A stretch of 64,000 nt of DNA, from positions 558,001 through 622,000 of the forward strand of contig NZ_CP084469.1 of NCBI RefSeq assembly GCF_020405205.1, read 5' to 3'. A program made the translations under genes and the position numbers. The notes beneath the pieces were generated by a model. It had not been told where the DNA came from. It searched no databases and was given only the letters and a program-made list of their open reading frames with translations. This DNA is from Natrinema salinisoli (lineage in GTDB: Archaea; Halobacteriota; Halobacteria; Halobacteriales; Natrialbaceae). Shown here in pieces: positions 15,731 to 25,392 of the stretch (its first letter is position 1; the number at the start of each line of letters is the position of its first letter).

Positions 15731-17476
15731 ATGGCACACACGCTCGACGTTCTCGGCCTGTTCGACAACGAGTATCGCGACGACGGCTTCCGGACCTGTT
15801 CCGTGACGGGACTCGAGGTCCACCGCTCCGTCGACAACTACGTCAAACTGTTCGGCCTCACCGCAGTCGTCGCCCTGCTGTTCGGCGGCATCTTCGCCTT
15901 TACCGTCGCGATGACCCGCTGGGAAGTGATCGGGTTGCTCGAGCCCGCCGACTTCTACACGCACCTCAGCATGCACGCGTGGAACCTGCTGATCTTCTGG
16001 ATGGTGTTCATGGAGATCGCCATCCTCTACGTCGGCGGCCCGATGGTGCTCGGCAGACGGCTCCCGATCACGACGGTCGCGAAGGCGGGATGGGCCGTCA
16101 TGGTCGGGGGGGCCGTACTGGTCAACTACGCTATCTGGACCACCGAACCCCCCAACGAGGCACCGCTGTTGACCGCCTACGTCCCGATGCCCGTCTCACC
16201 GTTGTTCTACGCGGGCGCGATCGTCTTCATCCTGGGCACCGTCGTCGCGGCGCTGCCCTTCTTCGTGACGATGTGGTACGAGAAGCGCGAGAATCCGGGG
16301 AAGACGCTCCCGCTCGTCAGCTTCGCCGCGTTCGTCACGTCGATCATCGCCGTCGAGGCGCTGGTCGGCGGCCTGTTCGCGTTCGTTCCCACCCTGTTCT
16401 GGCGACTCGAGCTGATCGAGTGGTGGGACGCGGCCTGGTACCGCCAGATGTACTGGATCATCGGCCACGGGACCCAGCAGATCAACCTCGTGGCGATGAT
16501 TGCTGTCTGGTACTTCCTGACCCACGTCGTCGCCGGCGCAGAGGTCGTCAGCGAGAAAGTCTCGCGGACGGCCTTCATTCTCTACCTCTTCTTCATCAAC
16601 CTCGGGGCGGCACACCACCTGCTGTCCGATCCCGCGGTGTCGACCGGCTGGCGGCTCTGGAACACGTCTTATGCGTTCTACGGGGCGACGTTCGCGAGTC
16701 TGATCCACGCGTTCGCCATCCCGGCGGGGATCGAGGCCGGGCGGCGCAAGCGCGGGAAAGGCGGCGGCCTCTTCGGCTGGCTGACGTCCGCCCCCTGGTC
16801 GAACCCGGTGTTCTCCTCGACGATCTTCTCGATCATCCTCTTCGGATTCCTCGGCGGGATCACGGGCGTCATGATGGGGCAGCTCCAGCTCAACATGACC
16901 TGGCACAACACGTTCGCGACGGTCGGCCACTTCCACGCCACGGTCGTCCTCGGGACGACGGTCGCGTTCATGGGCCTGGCCTTCTTCGTGATCCGGACGA
17001 TGTTCATGCGCCAGTACATCTCCGAACGGCTCGCGTCCATCCAGCCGTTCTTCTACTCGGCCGCGATGGGTGTCGCCGTCCTGATGATGATGTACGTCGG
17101 CATTCTCTACGGCGTCCCGCGCCGAACCGCCGAAGTCGTCGAGAACATCCCCGGGACCGAGTTCAGCCTCTCGGCCGCGGCGCCGCTGTTCGCTATCTTC
17201 GGGATCTTCGCCCTCCTCGCAATCGCGGGCGGGGTCCTCTTCGTCGTCGTGGCGGTCGGCTCGCTCGTCTTCGGCGACCGGGTCGAGAACGGGGACGACA
17301 ACGCGGATCTCGTCGCCGACGGTGGTCTCGCGATGGCCCAGGACCCGGACGATCCCGTCCACGCCTACGAAATGCGCGGCACGTTCGTCCTCTGTCTGGT
17401 CTTCCTCGCCGCGTTCGCGATAACCTATCTGCTGAACTGGTATCTGCTGACCCAGCTCTGGTCGATCGGCGCCTGA
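15731..17476 (+). CDS. cbaA: ba3-type cytochrome oxidase subunit I
   Basis: A 581-residue heme-copper oxidase subunit I with 12 or more membrane segments. Ligand motifs: HLSMHAW for the low-spin heme, WIIGHGTQ for a CuB His, a later AAHHLL pair for CuB, and VGHFHATV holding the heme His ligands. The divergence from A-type enzymes fits the B family (ba3). It reduces oxygen to water and pumps protons with high oxygen affinity. It is in an operon with cbaD and cbaB; the heme synthase gene and a copper ATPase are close by. Confidence 0.95.
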   Translation: MAHTLDVLGLFDNEYRDDGFRTCSVTGLEVHRSVDNYVKLFGLTAVVALLFGGIFAFTVAMTRWEVIGLLEPADFYTHLSMHAWNLLIFWMVFMEIAILYVGGPMVLGRRLPITTVAKAGWAVMVGGAVLVNYAIWTTEPPNEAPLLTAYVPMPVSPLFYAGAIVFILGTVVAALPFFVTMWYEKRENPGKTLPLVSFAAFVTSIIAVEALVGGLFAFVPTLFWRLELIEWWDAAWYRQMYWIIGHGTQQINLVAMIAVWYFLTHVVAGAEVVSEKVSRTAFILYLFFINLGAAHHLLSDPAVSTGWRLWNTSYAFYGATFASLIHAFAIPAGIEAGRRKRGKGGGLFGWLTSAPWSNPVFSSTIFSIILFGFLGGITGVMMGQLQLNMTWHNTFATVGHFHATVVLGTTVAFMGLAFFVIRTMFMRQYISERLASIQPFFYSAAMGVAVLMMMYVGILYGVPRRTAEVVENIPGTEFSLSAAAPLFAIFGIFALLAIAGGVLFVVVAVGSLVFGDRVENGDDNADLVADGGLAMAQDPDDPVHAYEMRGTFVLCLVFLAAFAITYLLNWYLLTQLWSIGA

Positions 17477-17505
17477 TCGACCATCCGTTTCGCTGATCAC
17501 CACCC

Positions 17506-18228
17506 ATGCCATCACACTCCGACGCCGACACGACCGCATCGCCGCTCGAGTCCGTGAAGCATCTCCTCCGACAGGCGTGGCGGGACTTGCTGAGCGTCTA
17601 CTACGCGAACACGCCGATCTGGCGACTGTTCAAGAGCGCCGGACTGCTCTTCTTCGGGTTCTTCTGCTGGTCCGCCTCGAGTCTCGTCCTCTCCTACGGA
17701 ATCGACTGGACGATCCTCGAGTACACGAGGGCCTACGGGTTCGTCCTCATCCTCTGGGGGCCGTTGACCCACGCCGTGATCGTCCCGCTCGTGATCCGGC
17801 TTCGACGGACCGCCGAGCACCCGGTGGTGCGGGCGATCGCCCGGAACGGGTCGAAAATCAACCTCTCGGTCTTTCTGGCCATCGTCCTGATCCTCGGGAC
17901 GGCCCCCATCTCTCCCATGCTGCTCGACTTCCAGTCGACGCTCGAGAACGATTCGGGCTCGGACGTCAATCCGGATCTCTCCTGTACCCGGTCGGACGGC
18001 GTCGTCTCCTGTGAACTCTCCGAGTCCGAAGGGGTCGACAGCGTCGTCGTGATCAGCGGGAACAATCAGGTCACTCGCGTCGAGGAGCCGCCGTTCGAGT
18101 TCACGTTCCGCGAGGACGAACTCGAGGAGGTGGTCGGCCAGAAGGAGTTCGTCGTCGAACTCCGCGACGAGGACGACGACACCCTGCGACGGTACCGTCG
18201 GTCCGTCGCCTCAGTTCCGGAAGCGTAG
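17506..18228 (+). CDS. Membrane protein at the CbaE position of the oxidase operon
   Basis: A 240-residue protein with three hydrophobic segments (about residues 44-65, 78-98 and 120-142) and a C-terminal ~95-residue acidic domain with beta-strand character that would lie outside. Two Cys (LSCTRSDGVVSCEL) could form a disulfide or a metal site there. In Natronomonas a membrane protein gene (cbaE) follows cbaA; position and topology fit, but I cannot confirm homology. It begins 30 bases after cbaA and so is probably cotranscribed. Confidence 0.8.
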   Translation: MPSHSDADTTASPLESVKHLLRQAWRDLLSVYYANTPIWRLFKSAGLLFFGFFCWSASSLVLSYGIDWTILEYTRAYGFVLILWGPLTHAVIVPLVIRLRRTAEHPVVRAIARNGSKINLSVFLAIVLILGTAPISPMLLDFQSTLENDSGSDVNPDLSCTRSDGVVSCELSESEGVDSVVVISGNNQVTRVEEPPFEFTFREDELEEVVGQKEFVVELRDEDDDTLRRYRRSVASVPEA

Positions 18229-18532
18229 ACTCGATTTTGGTAGCCGGAGCGTGATCACCCTCGAGTATCGGGCGCGTTCGCTCGACCTTCCGTTCGGCCG
18301 TTCGTCCCTCGAACGACGGTACTGCGTGGCTCTCGGATCGACAGTCGTAGGAATCCACAGAGGGCAGCCAGCAGCATCCGAACGACCGCTGGCCGATCCC
18401 GGTACGATGTCCCCACAGCGTGATTCGGGTCGCAGGGATCGAGAGAAGATACGCCGTTTCCGGGGCACGGCTCCGGGCGCTCGTCGGAATTTCAAGAGGG
18501 AATCCTCCGAGAGGCAGCAGTCGGCCCAGCAT
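18229..18532. other. Gap between oxidase operon and short lipoprotein gene
   Basis: About 300 bases with no convincing gene. Reading frames on both strands are open but have Arg/Ser-rich, shadow-like composition. It lies directly downstream of the short lipoprotein frame and could be decayed coding sequence; I see no domain in any frame. Confidence 0.5.
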
Positions 18533-18688
18533 TCACGTGCGGTTTCGAGGCCCCAACTGCGTCGACTCGTCGAGCGCGTATCCACCACCGCCGCCTCCAT
18601 CGTCGGTCTCGTCTTCCGGCCCGCCACAGCCGGCGAGTACGACCGAGATGAGGGCCGCAGACGACTCGAGGAATCGTCTTCTATCCAT
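18533..18688 (-). CDS. Very short Tat/lipobox lipoprotein, possibly a truncated copper-protein precursor
   Basis: A 51-residue frame starting MDRRRFLESSAALISVVLAGCGG: a twin-arginine motif, a hydrophobic run and a lipobox LAGC (Cys21), followed by an acidic/Gly stretch (PEDETDDGGGGGGY) and a stop after about 30 mature residues. This start is typical of haloarchaeal halocyanins and other lipoproteins, where a globular domain should follow. Halocyanin genes are known in ba3 oxidase operons, so this may be a truncated halocyanin, but a genuine short lipoprotein is possible. A TATA-like box (TATACTTAT on the minus strand, near 18713-18721) precedes it. Confidence 0.6.
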   Translation of the reverse strand: MDRRRFLESSAALISVVLAGCGGPEDETDDGGGGGGYALDESTQLGPRNRT

Positions 18689-18827
18689 GTATAGTGTTAC
18701 CACTACTCGTCGATAAGTATACGGGGCGAATTACGTTCCAGATGCGGAACGGACTCACCTGCGTTCTCACGACGCCATACCCGAAACCGATCGACGTGCC
18801 GATGAGACGAATCGTCCCCACACGAGG

Positions 18828-21332
18828 TCACCGCTCGTCGTCGAGTACCGCCCGCGAGGAGTTGACGACGACGATGGCGCTGCTGGTCGCCATCGCAACG
18901 GCCGCGAAAAGCGGGTTTATCAGTCCCATCGCGGCCAGCGGGATCGCGACGGCGTTGTACAGCAGCGCCCAGCAGACGTTCTCGCGAATGCGCCGCCGGG
19001 TGGCCTCCGCGAGATCGAACACCGAACGGACGGCGCGGAGGTCACTCGAGGTGACGACCGCGTCGGCGGCGTCGGTCGCGCGGGCGGTCCCGTCACCGAG
19101 CGCGATCCCGACGTCCGCCGCGGCCAGCGCAGGCGCGTCGTTCGTCCCGTCGCCGACCATCGCGGTCACGCCCTCGCTGGAGAGTCGCCGAACGGTCTCG
19201 ACTTTCCCGTCCGGCGGGACGCCCGCGAAGACGCGATCGACCGAGGGATGGTCACGAAACGTCTCGGTCGCGGCCGCGTCGTCGCCCGTCAGTACGACCA
19301 CCTCACGGTCGGCGAACGATTCGAGGACATCGCTCCACTCGGTGCGCGTCCGATCGCCGACGACGGCGACGGCCCTCGCCCGCCCGCCGTAGCCGACGAC
19401 CGCGGGGAGTCGACCCCGATCTCGAGCATCGTCGATAGCCGCCTCGAGCTCGGCCGGCACCGGGCCGATCAGCCGCTCGACGAGCCCCGGCGTGCCGACG
19501 ACTACCCGCTCACCGTCTTGCCTCTCGTCGCCGCGATCCGGGCCGATGGCGGACGACACTGCTCCCTCGACCTCGACCGTCGCGCTGACGCCCTCGCCGG
19601 GATGCCGGTCGAAGTCACGCACTTCGATTCCGGCGCTCGACTCGTCGTCCGTCTCCGACTCGAGGCGGCCGCCGTCGGACGCGACGCGTGCGTCGGTCTC
19701 CGCTCCGTCCGATCCGTCCGCTTTTTTCGCCGCGGCGCGGGCGACGATGGCATCGGCAACGGGGTGTTCCGAACGGCGCTCGACGGCCGCGGCGAGATCG
19801 ACCGCCTCGTCGTCTCCGTGGACCTCGAGGACCGTCATCTCGCCCGCCGTCAGCGTCCCCGTCTTGTCGAAGACGACCGTCTCGACGGTCGCTGCCGACT
19901 CGAACACCGTCGCGTTCGCGACGACGATCCCGCGCTCCAGGGCGTCGCGCAGCCCCGAAGCGACCGCTAGCGGCGTCGCCAGCCCCATCGCACAGGGACA
20001 GGAGACCACGAGTACCGTCAGCCCCGTGAGTACCGCGTCTCCCACGGCCGTTCCCGTGGTGAGGCGCCAGCCCGTCACGACGAGCGCGAGCGTCAGCACG
20101 AACGGAACGAAGATCGTCGCGAGTCTGTCCGCCAGTCGCTGGACGCCCGGCGTCGCGCTCTGAATCTCCCACATGAGCGTCGCGATGTGGTCGAGCGTGC
20201 TCTCGGCGTCCTCGCCGACCTCGACGACGAGCGCGCTGTCGGTCACGATCGACCCGCCGACGACCCGATCCCCTGGTCGTTTCGTGACCGGCAACGACTC
20301 GCCGGTGAGGACGGACTCGTCGACGGCCGCCGTTCCCTCGAGGACCGCGCCGTCGATCGGAACCCGTTCGCCGGGCCTGACGAGAACCTCGTCGCCCGCG
20401 ACGAGCTGATCGACCGGAACCGTTTCCGCCCCCGCCGACGTTCGGCGGGTCGCCTCGCGAACCCGTGCGGCGGTGACGTCGGCGAGCAGATCTGTCGCCC
20501 GGCGTTTGACCCGGCGCTCGTAGTAGGTTCCGAGCGAGACGATCAGGATCACGGCGACGGTCACGTCGTAGTAGAGGTGCGTACTCCCCATCGCCAGCGC
20601 GACGGTACTGTACGCGTACGCCGAGACGGCTGCGATCGCGATCAACAAGTCCATGTTCGGTCGTCTCACTCGGAGACTGACGTACGCCCCCCGCAGGACC
20701 GGATAGCCGGTGTAGAACAACACGCCGCTCGTCAACACCCCGATCATCGCCATCGGCAAGTAGACGCCGACGGGTGAGGTCGCGTCGACGGTCAGAATTC
20801 CCGTCTCGATCCCGACGTAGCTCGGGTAGAGGTAGAACAGGTACCACGGCATGACGAGCATCGCCAGGAACCCGCCGGCCAGCAGCCGCTGGACCAGTTC
20901 CTCGTCGGCGCGGGCGGTCCCGCCGTCGTCATCGCGGAACCGGGCCTCGTAGCCGTACCCGGAGAGCGCCTCGGGGAGCTCCGCCTCGTCCAGCCGGTCC
21001 GGGTCGTAGACGACGCGGACAGTGTCGGTCGCGTAACTCGCCTCGACCGTCCGGATTCCGGGCTCCCGTTCGCCGAGCAGGGAAAGGAACCCCTCGCAGG
21101 TCGAACAGTGCATCCCCTCGACCGCGAGAAACGTCTCCTCGCTCCCATCGGGCACCTCGCGATCACCGCGTTCCGTCGCGCGGTCGACGACCGCCTCCCG
21201 GTCGAGATCGTCGACGTCCGCAAGGCTCGCGCTCACCTCGAGACAGCCGCGACAACAGAAGGTTCCCTCGACGTCCGCCGCCGTCACCGGTCGGTCGGGG
21301 ATCGGGAGTCCACAGAGCGAGCAGGAACTCAT
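18828..21332 (-). CDS. CcoI/FixI-like copper-transporting P1B-type ATPase
   Basis: About 834 residues from the ATG complementary to 21330-21332 ([10 protein letters not shown]); an upstream frame adds 31 unlikely residues. The N-terminus has a Cys-rich metal-binding segment (Cys4, Cys7, then FCCRGC at 25-30), followed by an HMA domain with GMHCSTC. Later come the channel motif SCPCAMGL, phosphorylation motif DKTGT and hinge [10 protein letters not shown]. The extra N-terminal Cys segment and CPC fit the CcoI/FixI (CopA2) branch, which exports Cu(I) slowly for assembly of cytochrome oxidase and other external copper enzymes. Its place between ba3 oxidase and NirK genes agrees with that role. 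Confidence 0.93.
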   Translation of the reverse strand: MSSCSLCGLPIPDRPVTAADVEGTFCCRGCLEVSASLADVDDLDREAVVDRATERGDREVPDGSEETFLAVEGMHCSTCEGFLSLLGEREPGIRTVEASYATDTVRVVYDPDRLDEAELPEALSGYGYEARFRDDDGGTARADEELVQRLLAGGFLAMLVMPWYLFYLYPSYVGIETGILTVDATSPVGVYLPMAMIGVLTSGVLFYTGYPVLRGAYVSLRVRRPNMDLLIAIAAVSAYAYSTVALAMGSTHLYYDVTVAVILIVSLGTYYERRVKRRATDLLADVTAARVREATRRTSAGAETVPVDQLVAGDEVLVRPGERVPIDGAVLEGTAAVDESVLTGESLPVTKRPGDRVVGGSIVTDSALVVEVGEDAESTLDHIATLMWEIQSATPGVQRLADRLATIFVPFVLTLALVVTGWRLTTGTAVGDAVLTGLTVLVVSCPCAMGLATPLAVASGLRDALERGIVVANATVFESAATVETVVFDKTGTLTAGEMTVLEVHGDDEAVDLAAAVERRSEHPVADAIVARAAAKKADGSDGAETDARVASDGGRLESETDDESSAGIEVRDFDRHPGEGVSATVEVEGAVSSAIGPDRGDERQDGERVVVGTPGLVERLIGPVPAELEAAIDDARDRGRLPAVVGYGGRARAVAVVGDRTRTEWSDVLESFADREVVVLTGDDAAATETFRDHPSVDRVFAGVPPDGKVETVRRLSSEGVTAMVGDGTNDAPALAAADVGIALGDGTARATDAADAVVTSSDLRAVRSVFDLAEATRRRIRENVCWALLYNAVAIPLAAMGLINPLFAAVAMATSSAIVVVNSSRAVLDDER

Positions 21333-21515
21333 TCCACGATCGATTGTCGTCCACGCGGCGGGTAGCCCTACCCCCGAACCCGTTCGGGGTGCTATTCTCG
21401 AGCGACGGAATCGATCCGGATTCACCGACGGTGCGATCGCCAGCGACGGCCCGCGATCACTGCGGGTCGCAAGCGACAGTCCGAATCTCGACTCGAGGAA
21501 CCGAATACCACGCCG

Positions 21516-22433
21516 TCACTCCCGATCGATGTGCTCGAGGAGCAACGACGTCAACCGCGCCGGTGTCTCGCGTGGCACCCAGTGGCTCGTCTCCGGCAGT
21601 AGCTCGAGTCGACTCTCCTCACACCGGTCCGCGCTGTCGACGGCCAGCGCGGGGACGAGTGCGGTGTCGTCTTCTCCCCAGACGATGAGTGTCGGGACAT
21701 CGACCCGCTCGGATCGCGGAATCGGCGGATACCGAGCGGCTGCCCGATACCAGTTGAGCATTCCAGTGAGTGCCCCGTCCCGACTCCAGGCACGACGATA
21801 GCGAGCCAGCTCGTCGTCGCGAAACGTCTCCGGTGCAGCCGTTTCGCGTAGCCCTCGCTCGAGGATGCGGTACTCGTCGTACTGCAAGACGCGCTCGGGT
21901 AGCCACGGAAGCTGAAAGAAGACGGCGTACAGGCTCCGGGACAGTTGCTCGGGGTTTGCGGTGACCTGCCGTAGATAGGCGGTTGGGTGCGGGGCGTTGA
22001 CGACGGCGAGCCGGTCGACCGCCCCCGGGTGTCGGAGCCCGAGGTCCCAGGCGACCATGCCACCCCAGTCGTGTCCGACGACGTGTGCGACCTCACGGTT
22101 CTCCGTCGCGATCAGGTCGACGACGTCTCGAGCGGATTCCCGGACCCGGTACGATTTCACTCCACCGGGTTTTTCGCTCAGGTTGTATCCGCGCAGGTCG
22201 GGAATTAATACGCGATACCCGGCCTCGACGAGCGGCGGAATCTGGGCACGCCAGGCGTACCAGAACTCGGGAAAGCCGTGGAGAAGGACGATCAGCGGGT
22301 TCGTTTCGTCACCGGCGGCGACGGTGTGTAACTCGATCCCGTTGACGGTTCGTCGGTGCGAGTCAAGCCCGACCGACGAAACGACCGCCTCGACGTCCGA
22401 ACCAGCGATCGTTGCTCGCGGGTCCGTTCTCAT
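21516..22433 (-). CDS. Alpha/beta hydrolase, epoxide hydrolase or haloacid dehalogenase-like
   Basis: About 305 residues from ATG at 22433 (MRTDPRATIAG); an alternative ATG at 22460 adds nine residues. Fold motifs: oxyanion-hole HGFPEFWYAW, nucleophile elbow GHDWGG with Asp as nucleophile, VWGEDDTAL with the acid, and SHWVP with the catalytic His. Asp nucleophile plus HGFPE is typical of soluble epoxide hydrolases and fluoroacetate dehalogenases. The substrate is unknown. It lies between the copper ATPase and nirK and has no obvious link to them. Confidence 0.87.
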   Translation of the reverse strand: MRTDPRATIAGSDVEAVVSSVGLDSHRRTVNGIELHTVAAGDETNPLIVLLHGFPEFWYAWRAQIPPLVEAGYRVLIPDLRGYNLSEKPGGVKSYRVRESARDVVDLIATENREVAHVVGHDWGGMVAWDLGLRHPGAVDRLAVVNAPHPTAYLRQVTANPEQLSRSLYAVFFQLPWLPERVLQYDEYRILERGLRETAAPETFRDDELARYRRAWSRDGALTGMLNWYRAAARYPPIPRSERVDVPTLIVWGEDDTALVPALAVDSADRCEESRLELLPETSHWVPRETPARLTSLLLEHIDRE

Positions 22434-22649
22434 GTTTCGGACTGGACCGCGAGACGGCATACCGGTTGTGGACGACTACCAGCAAGAAACGCAGCGACGA
22501 TCGGGGGCGAGCGGGCGACGGTGGTCAGAACCCGCTCCGATCACGATGGGCTGCGAGAGGGTACTTAACTGCCCACGGTATAGCGGGATCGGCCGATCCG
22601 ATTACTATCTGCCGAGAATCATCTCTATACTTGATCATACGTCCACCGT

Positions 22650-22661
22650 TATCTATAGATA
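22650..22661. promoter_or_regulatory. Perfect palindrome TATCTATAGATA before nirK
   Basis: A 12-base self-complementary sequence six to seventeen bases before the nirK ATG. A TATA-like CTATAC at 22625-22630 would place transcription initiation near this palindrome, so a bound protein there could repress nirK. Confidence 0.4.
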
Positions 22662-22666
22662 GGACG

Positions 22667-23755
22667 ATGACCGAAACCCAATTCAACCGACGGCAGGTGG
22701 TGCAGGCGATCGGGGCGACCGGCGCGCTGGCGGTGGCCGGCTGTCTCGATGGCGATACGCAGGGGAACAGCGCGGAAACCGACGAGCCGGCGGGCGAGGA
22801 GGGACTGCCGGAAGCGAAGGCGGTCGACGTCGACCGGATCGCGCGGGACCCGACGGACGTTCCCGCGCCGGTCGATTGGGACGAGCCGCGCGAACACGAC
22901 ATCACGATCGAGACGGTTCGGCAGACGGCCGAGATCGAACCCGGGGTCACGTTCGAGTACATGACCTTCGAGGGGCAGGTTCCCGGCCCGATGGTCCGCG
23001 TGCGCCGCGGCGATCGGGTGAACCTCACGTTCGATGTCCCGGAAGACCTGAACGCGGCCGCGCACAACATGGACTTCCACGCGGTCTACGGGCCCGGCGG
23101 CGGGGCCGACGCGACCACGATCGCGCCCGGCGACGACCCGACCCAGATCAGCTTCACGGCCGACTACGCGGGGGTGTTCATCTACCACTGTGCGATCCCG
23201 AACATGGACCAGCACATCAGCAGCGGCATGTTCGGTTCGATCCTCGTCGAGCCCGAAGAGGGCCTCCCCGAGGTCGACCACGAGTACTACCTCGGCCAGC
23301 ACGAGATCTACACCGACGGCGACGTCGGCGAGGAGGGCCACCACAGCTTCGACTTCGACGCCATGCTCGAGGAATCGCCGACCTACGTCGTGTTCAACGG
23401 CCAGGCCTACGGCTTCGCCCCCGACGGCGGCCAGCCGATGCAGGCCAACACCGGCGAAACTGCGCGGGTGTACTTCGCCAACGGCGGGCCGAACCTGCTG
23501 AGCTCGCTCCACCCCATCGGGAACGTCTGGAGCCGCTACTACCGCGACGGCGACCTCCTGAGCGAACCCGACCTGAACATCGAGACCGCGCCCGTCGCCC
23601 CCGGGACGACCACCGCGGCCGAAATGGAGTTCCCCGTCCCCGGCCCGGTCAAGATCGTCGACCACGCGCTGACGCGCGCCGCTCGCCGGGGCGCACTCGG
23701 CGTCGTCAACGTCGAGGGCGAACCGACCGAAGACCTCTACGACGAGGATCCGTGA
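22667..23755 (+). CDS. nirK: Copper-containing nitrite reductase
   Basis: 362 residues from ATG 22667; a longer frame from 22412 adds 85 non-homologous residues. The N-terminus is a lipoprotein-type signal (RRQVVQAIGATGALAVAGC, Cys26), so the enzyme is external. Two cupredoxin domains carry every key residue: type 1 copper His133, Cys175, His183, Met188; type 2 copper His138, His174, His333 (VDH); catalytic Asp136 and His282 (SLHPIG). It reduces nitrite to nitric oxide in denitrification, with halocyanin as probable donor. No nitric oxide reductase is in the window. It is a stand-alone gene near the oxidase, copper ATPase and DUF2249 genes. Confidence 0.96.
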   Translation: MTETQFNRRQVVQAIGATGALAVAGCLDGDTQGNSAETDEPAGEEGLPEAKAVDVDRIARDPTDVPAPVDWDEPREHDITIETVRQTAEIEPGVTFEYMTFEGQVPGPMVRVRRGDRVNLTFDVPEDLNAAAHNMDFHAVYGPGGGADATTIAPGDDPTQISFTADYAGVFIYHCAIPNMDQHISSGMFGSILVEPEEGLPEVDHEYYLGQHEIYTDGDVGEEGHHSFDFDAMLEESPTYVVFNGQAYGFAPDGGQPMQANTGETARVYFANGGPNLLSSLHPIGNVWSRYYRDGDLLSEPDLNIETAPVAPGTTTAAEMEFPVPGPVKIVDHALTRAARRGALGVVNVEGEPTEDLYDEDP

Positions 23756-23781
23756 GCGGGATCGGCCGACTGTTGACTCAC

Positions 23782-23786
23782 TTTTT
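23782..23786 (+). terminator. T-run downstream of nirK
   Basis: Five T residues about 27 bases after the nirK stop codon, in a GC-rich setting, fit the simple oligo-T terminators of archaea. Confidence 0.35.
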
Positions 23787-23940
23787 CGTTCGGGACCGTC
23801 CGCAACCCGTAGCGTACGACTTGTTTCGCTCGAATCCGCTCGAGAAGAGCCGGATGACCCGACCGCTGACAATATCGACTGCCGAGCGAACCGGTTCGTG
23901 GCTCGTCACTCGACCACCCACTGCTGATCGCCGCGCGCAG

Positions 23941-24066
23941 TCACGTCCAGACGCGGAGGCAGTCGGTCGAACAGAAGTGAAGCTGGACGTGATCTTGCCT
24001 TGCCGGTTCGACGTAGGTCGTTAACGTGTATGCAACCTCGTCGGCGTCGCAGTTATCGCAGTGCAT
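23941..24066 (-). CDS. Zinc-finger microprotein
   Basis: A 41-residue frame (ATG complementary to 24064-24066, TGA at 23941-23943). It starts MHCDNCDADEVAYTL and ends HFCSTDCLRVW: two Cys pairs, CxxC and CxxxC, spaced as in a treble-clef or zinc-ribbon finger. Small one-domain zinc proteins are abundant and conserved in haloarchaea, and several influence metabolism or biofilm formation; this one's role is unknown. A 17-base inverted repeat lies 35 bases upstream. It lies between nirK (convergent) and the TFB gene. Confidence 0.75.
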   Translation of the reverse strand: MHCDNCDADEVAYTLTTYVEPARQDHVQLHFCSTDCLRVWT

Positions 24067-24100
24067 ACTCGACGACTCGAGGAGATCGACCTTGAGTATA

Positions 24101-24117
24101 GATCGATTAAATCGATC
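24101..24117. promoter_or_regulatory. 17-base inverted repeat upstream of the zinc-finger microprotein
   Basis: GATCGATTAAATCGATC has 8-base perfect arms around one central base. It adjoins an AT-rich TATA-like stretch (CTATACTC on the minus strand), so it may be an operator over the promoter of the microprotein gene. Confidence 0.4.
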
Positions 24118-24206
24118 GGGCGCGAACGGCCGTCCCGGTAGTACTGAATTACGAGTCGGTAATCATCTATTGAACAGTCGATCCGACGGGCGGTTCGACG
24201 AGCGAC

Positions 24207-25196
24207 TCAGACCGTCGCCCCGTCCTCGGCCTCGAGCAGTTCGTGATACCGGTTCCGGATCGTCACTTCGGAGATGTTCGCGACCTCGCCGACGGCGTTT
24301 TGCGTGACCTGTTCGTTTGTCAGGAGCGCGGCGGCGTACACTGCGGCCGCGGCGAGGCCGACGGGAGACTTGCCGCTGTGGATGCCCTTCTCTTTGGCCG
24401 TCGACAGCAGCCCGCGAGCGCGCAGTTCGGTTTCGTCGGAGAGCTCGAGCTCGCTGGCGAAGCGAGGCACGTAACTTTCCGGATCGGCCGGCTGAATCTC
24501 GAGCCCGAGTTCGCGGACGACGTAGCGGTACGTGCGGGCGACTTCGTCCTTGCCGACGCGTGAGACGGCCGAAATCTCGTCCAGGCTCCGTGGTGTCCCG
24601 GCCTGACGGGCGGCGGCGTACAACGCGGCGGTCGCGACGCCTTCGATCGATCGTCCCGGAAGCAAGTCGTCCTCGAGCGCGCGTCGGTACACGACGCTGG
24701 CGGTTTCCCGGACCGTGTCGGGGAGGCCGAGCGCGGAGGCCATCCGATCGATTTCGCCCAGCGCCTGCTTGAGGTTGCGCTCTTTGGAGTTGCGAGTCCG
24801 GAACCGTTCGTTCCACGTTCGCAGGCGCTGCATCTTCTCGCGCTGGCGGGAGCTCAGGGATTTCCCGTAGGCGTCCTTGTCCTGCCAGCCGATGTTCGTC
24901 GAGAGTCCCTGGTCGTGCATCATGTTGGTCGTCGGCGCGCCGACGCGGGACTTCTCGTCCTTCTCGGCGGCGTCGAACGCCCGCCACTCGGGGCCGCGGT
25001 CGATCTCGTCTTCGTCGACGACCAGCCCACAGTCCGTACAGACCGTTTCGGCGTGCTCGTCGTCGGCGACGAGTCGACCACTACACTCCGGACACTCCTC
25101 TCGCTGCTGTGTGCTCTCGACCGCGGCGTCGCTCTCAGCTTCGGACTCGGTCTGGTCTCGCTCGTCAGTCCGCGTTCGTATGGGAATATCAGTCAT
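24207..25196 (-). CDS. tfb: Transcription initiation factor IIB (TFB)
   Basis: A 329-residue archaeal TFB. The N-terminal zinc ribbon is CPEC...CTDCG (around residues 35-57), followed by the B-finger/reader region and two cyclin-fold repeats; the BRE-recognising helix-turn-helix is in the second repeat (QNAVGEVANISEVTIRNRY). It bridges TBP-bound promoters and RNA polymerase. Haloarchaea carry several TFB paralogues for different promoter sets; which one this is cannot be told. Start MTDIPIRTRTDERD at the first ATG. Confidence 0.96.
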   Translation of the reverse strand: MTDIPIRTRTDERDQTESEAESDAAVESTQQREECPECSGRLVADDEHAETVCTDCGLVVDEDEIDRGPEWRAFDAAEKDEKSRVGAPTTNMMHDQGLSTNIGWQDKDAYGKSLSSRQREKMQRLRTWNERFRTRNSKERNLKQALGEIDRMASALGLPDTVRETASVVYRRALEDDLLPGRSIEGVATAALYAAARQAGTPRSLDEISAVSRVGKDEVARTYRYVVRELGLEIQPADPESYVPRFASELELSDETELRARGLLSTAKEKGIHSGKSPVGLAAAAVYAAALLTNEQVTQNAVGEVANISEVTIRNRYHELLEAEDGATV

Positions 25197-25392
25197 TGTC
25201 GCCGAATCGTGAACCTGTCGCTGGAAAACTGTCTTTCAACCTAGTGTAACGGATTGCTGTCACTTAAACGCTGGGGTTGCAACCGGGAGTACCGAACCGA
25301 AGACGCGGTCGACCGGTCGACACGGAGGGCGCACCCATCGATGCGCCACCGGTATCGAAACCCTTACTCTCCGGAGGCCGGTGCGAACACGT

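Noticed and set aside
22412-22666. 85-residue extension of the nirK frame
   Set aside because: It would bury the lipoprotein signal inside the protein and it overlaps the divergent hydrolase start; ATG 22667 puts the signal at the N-terminus.
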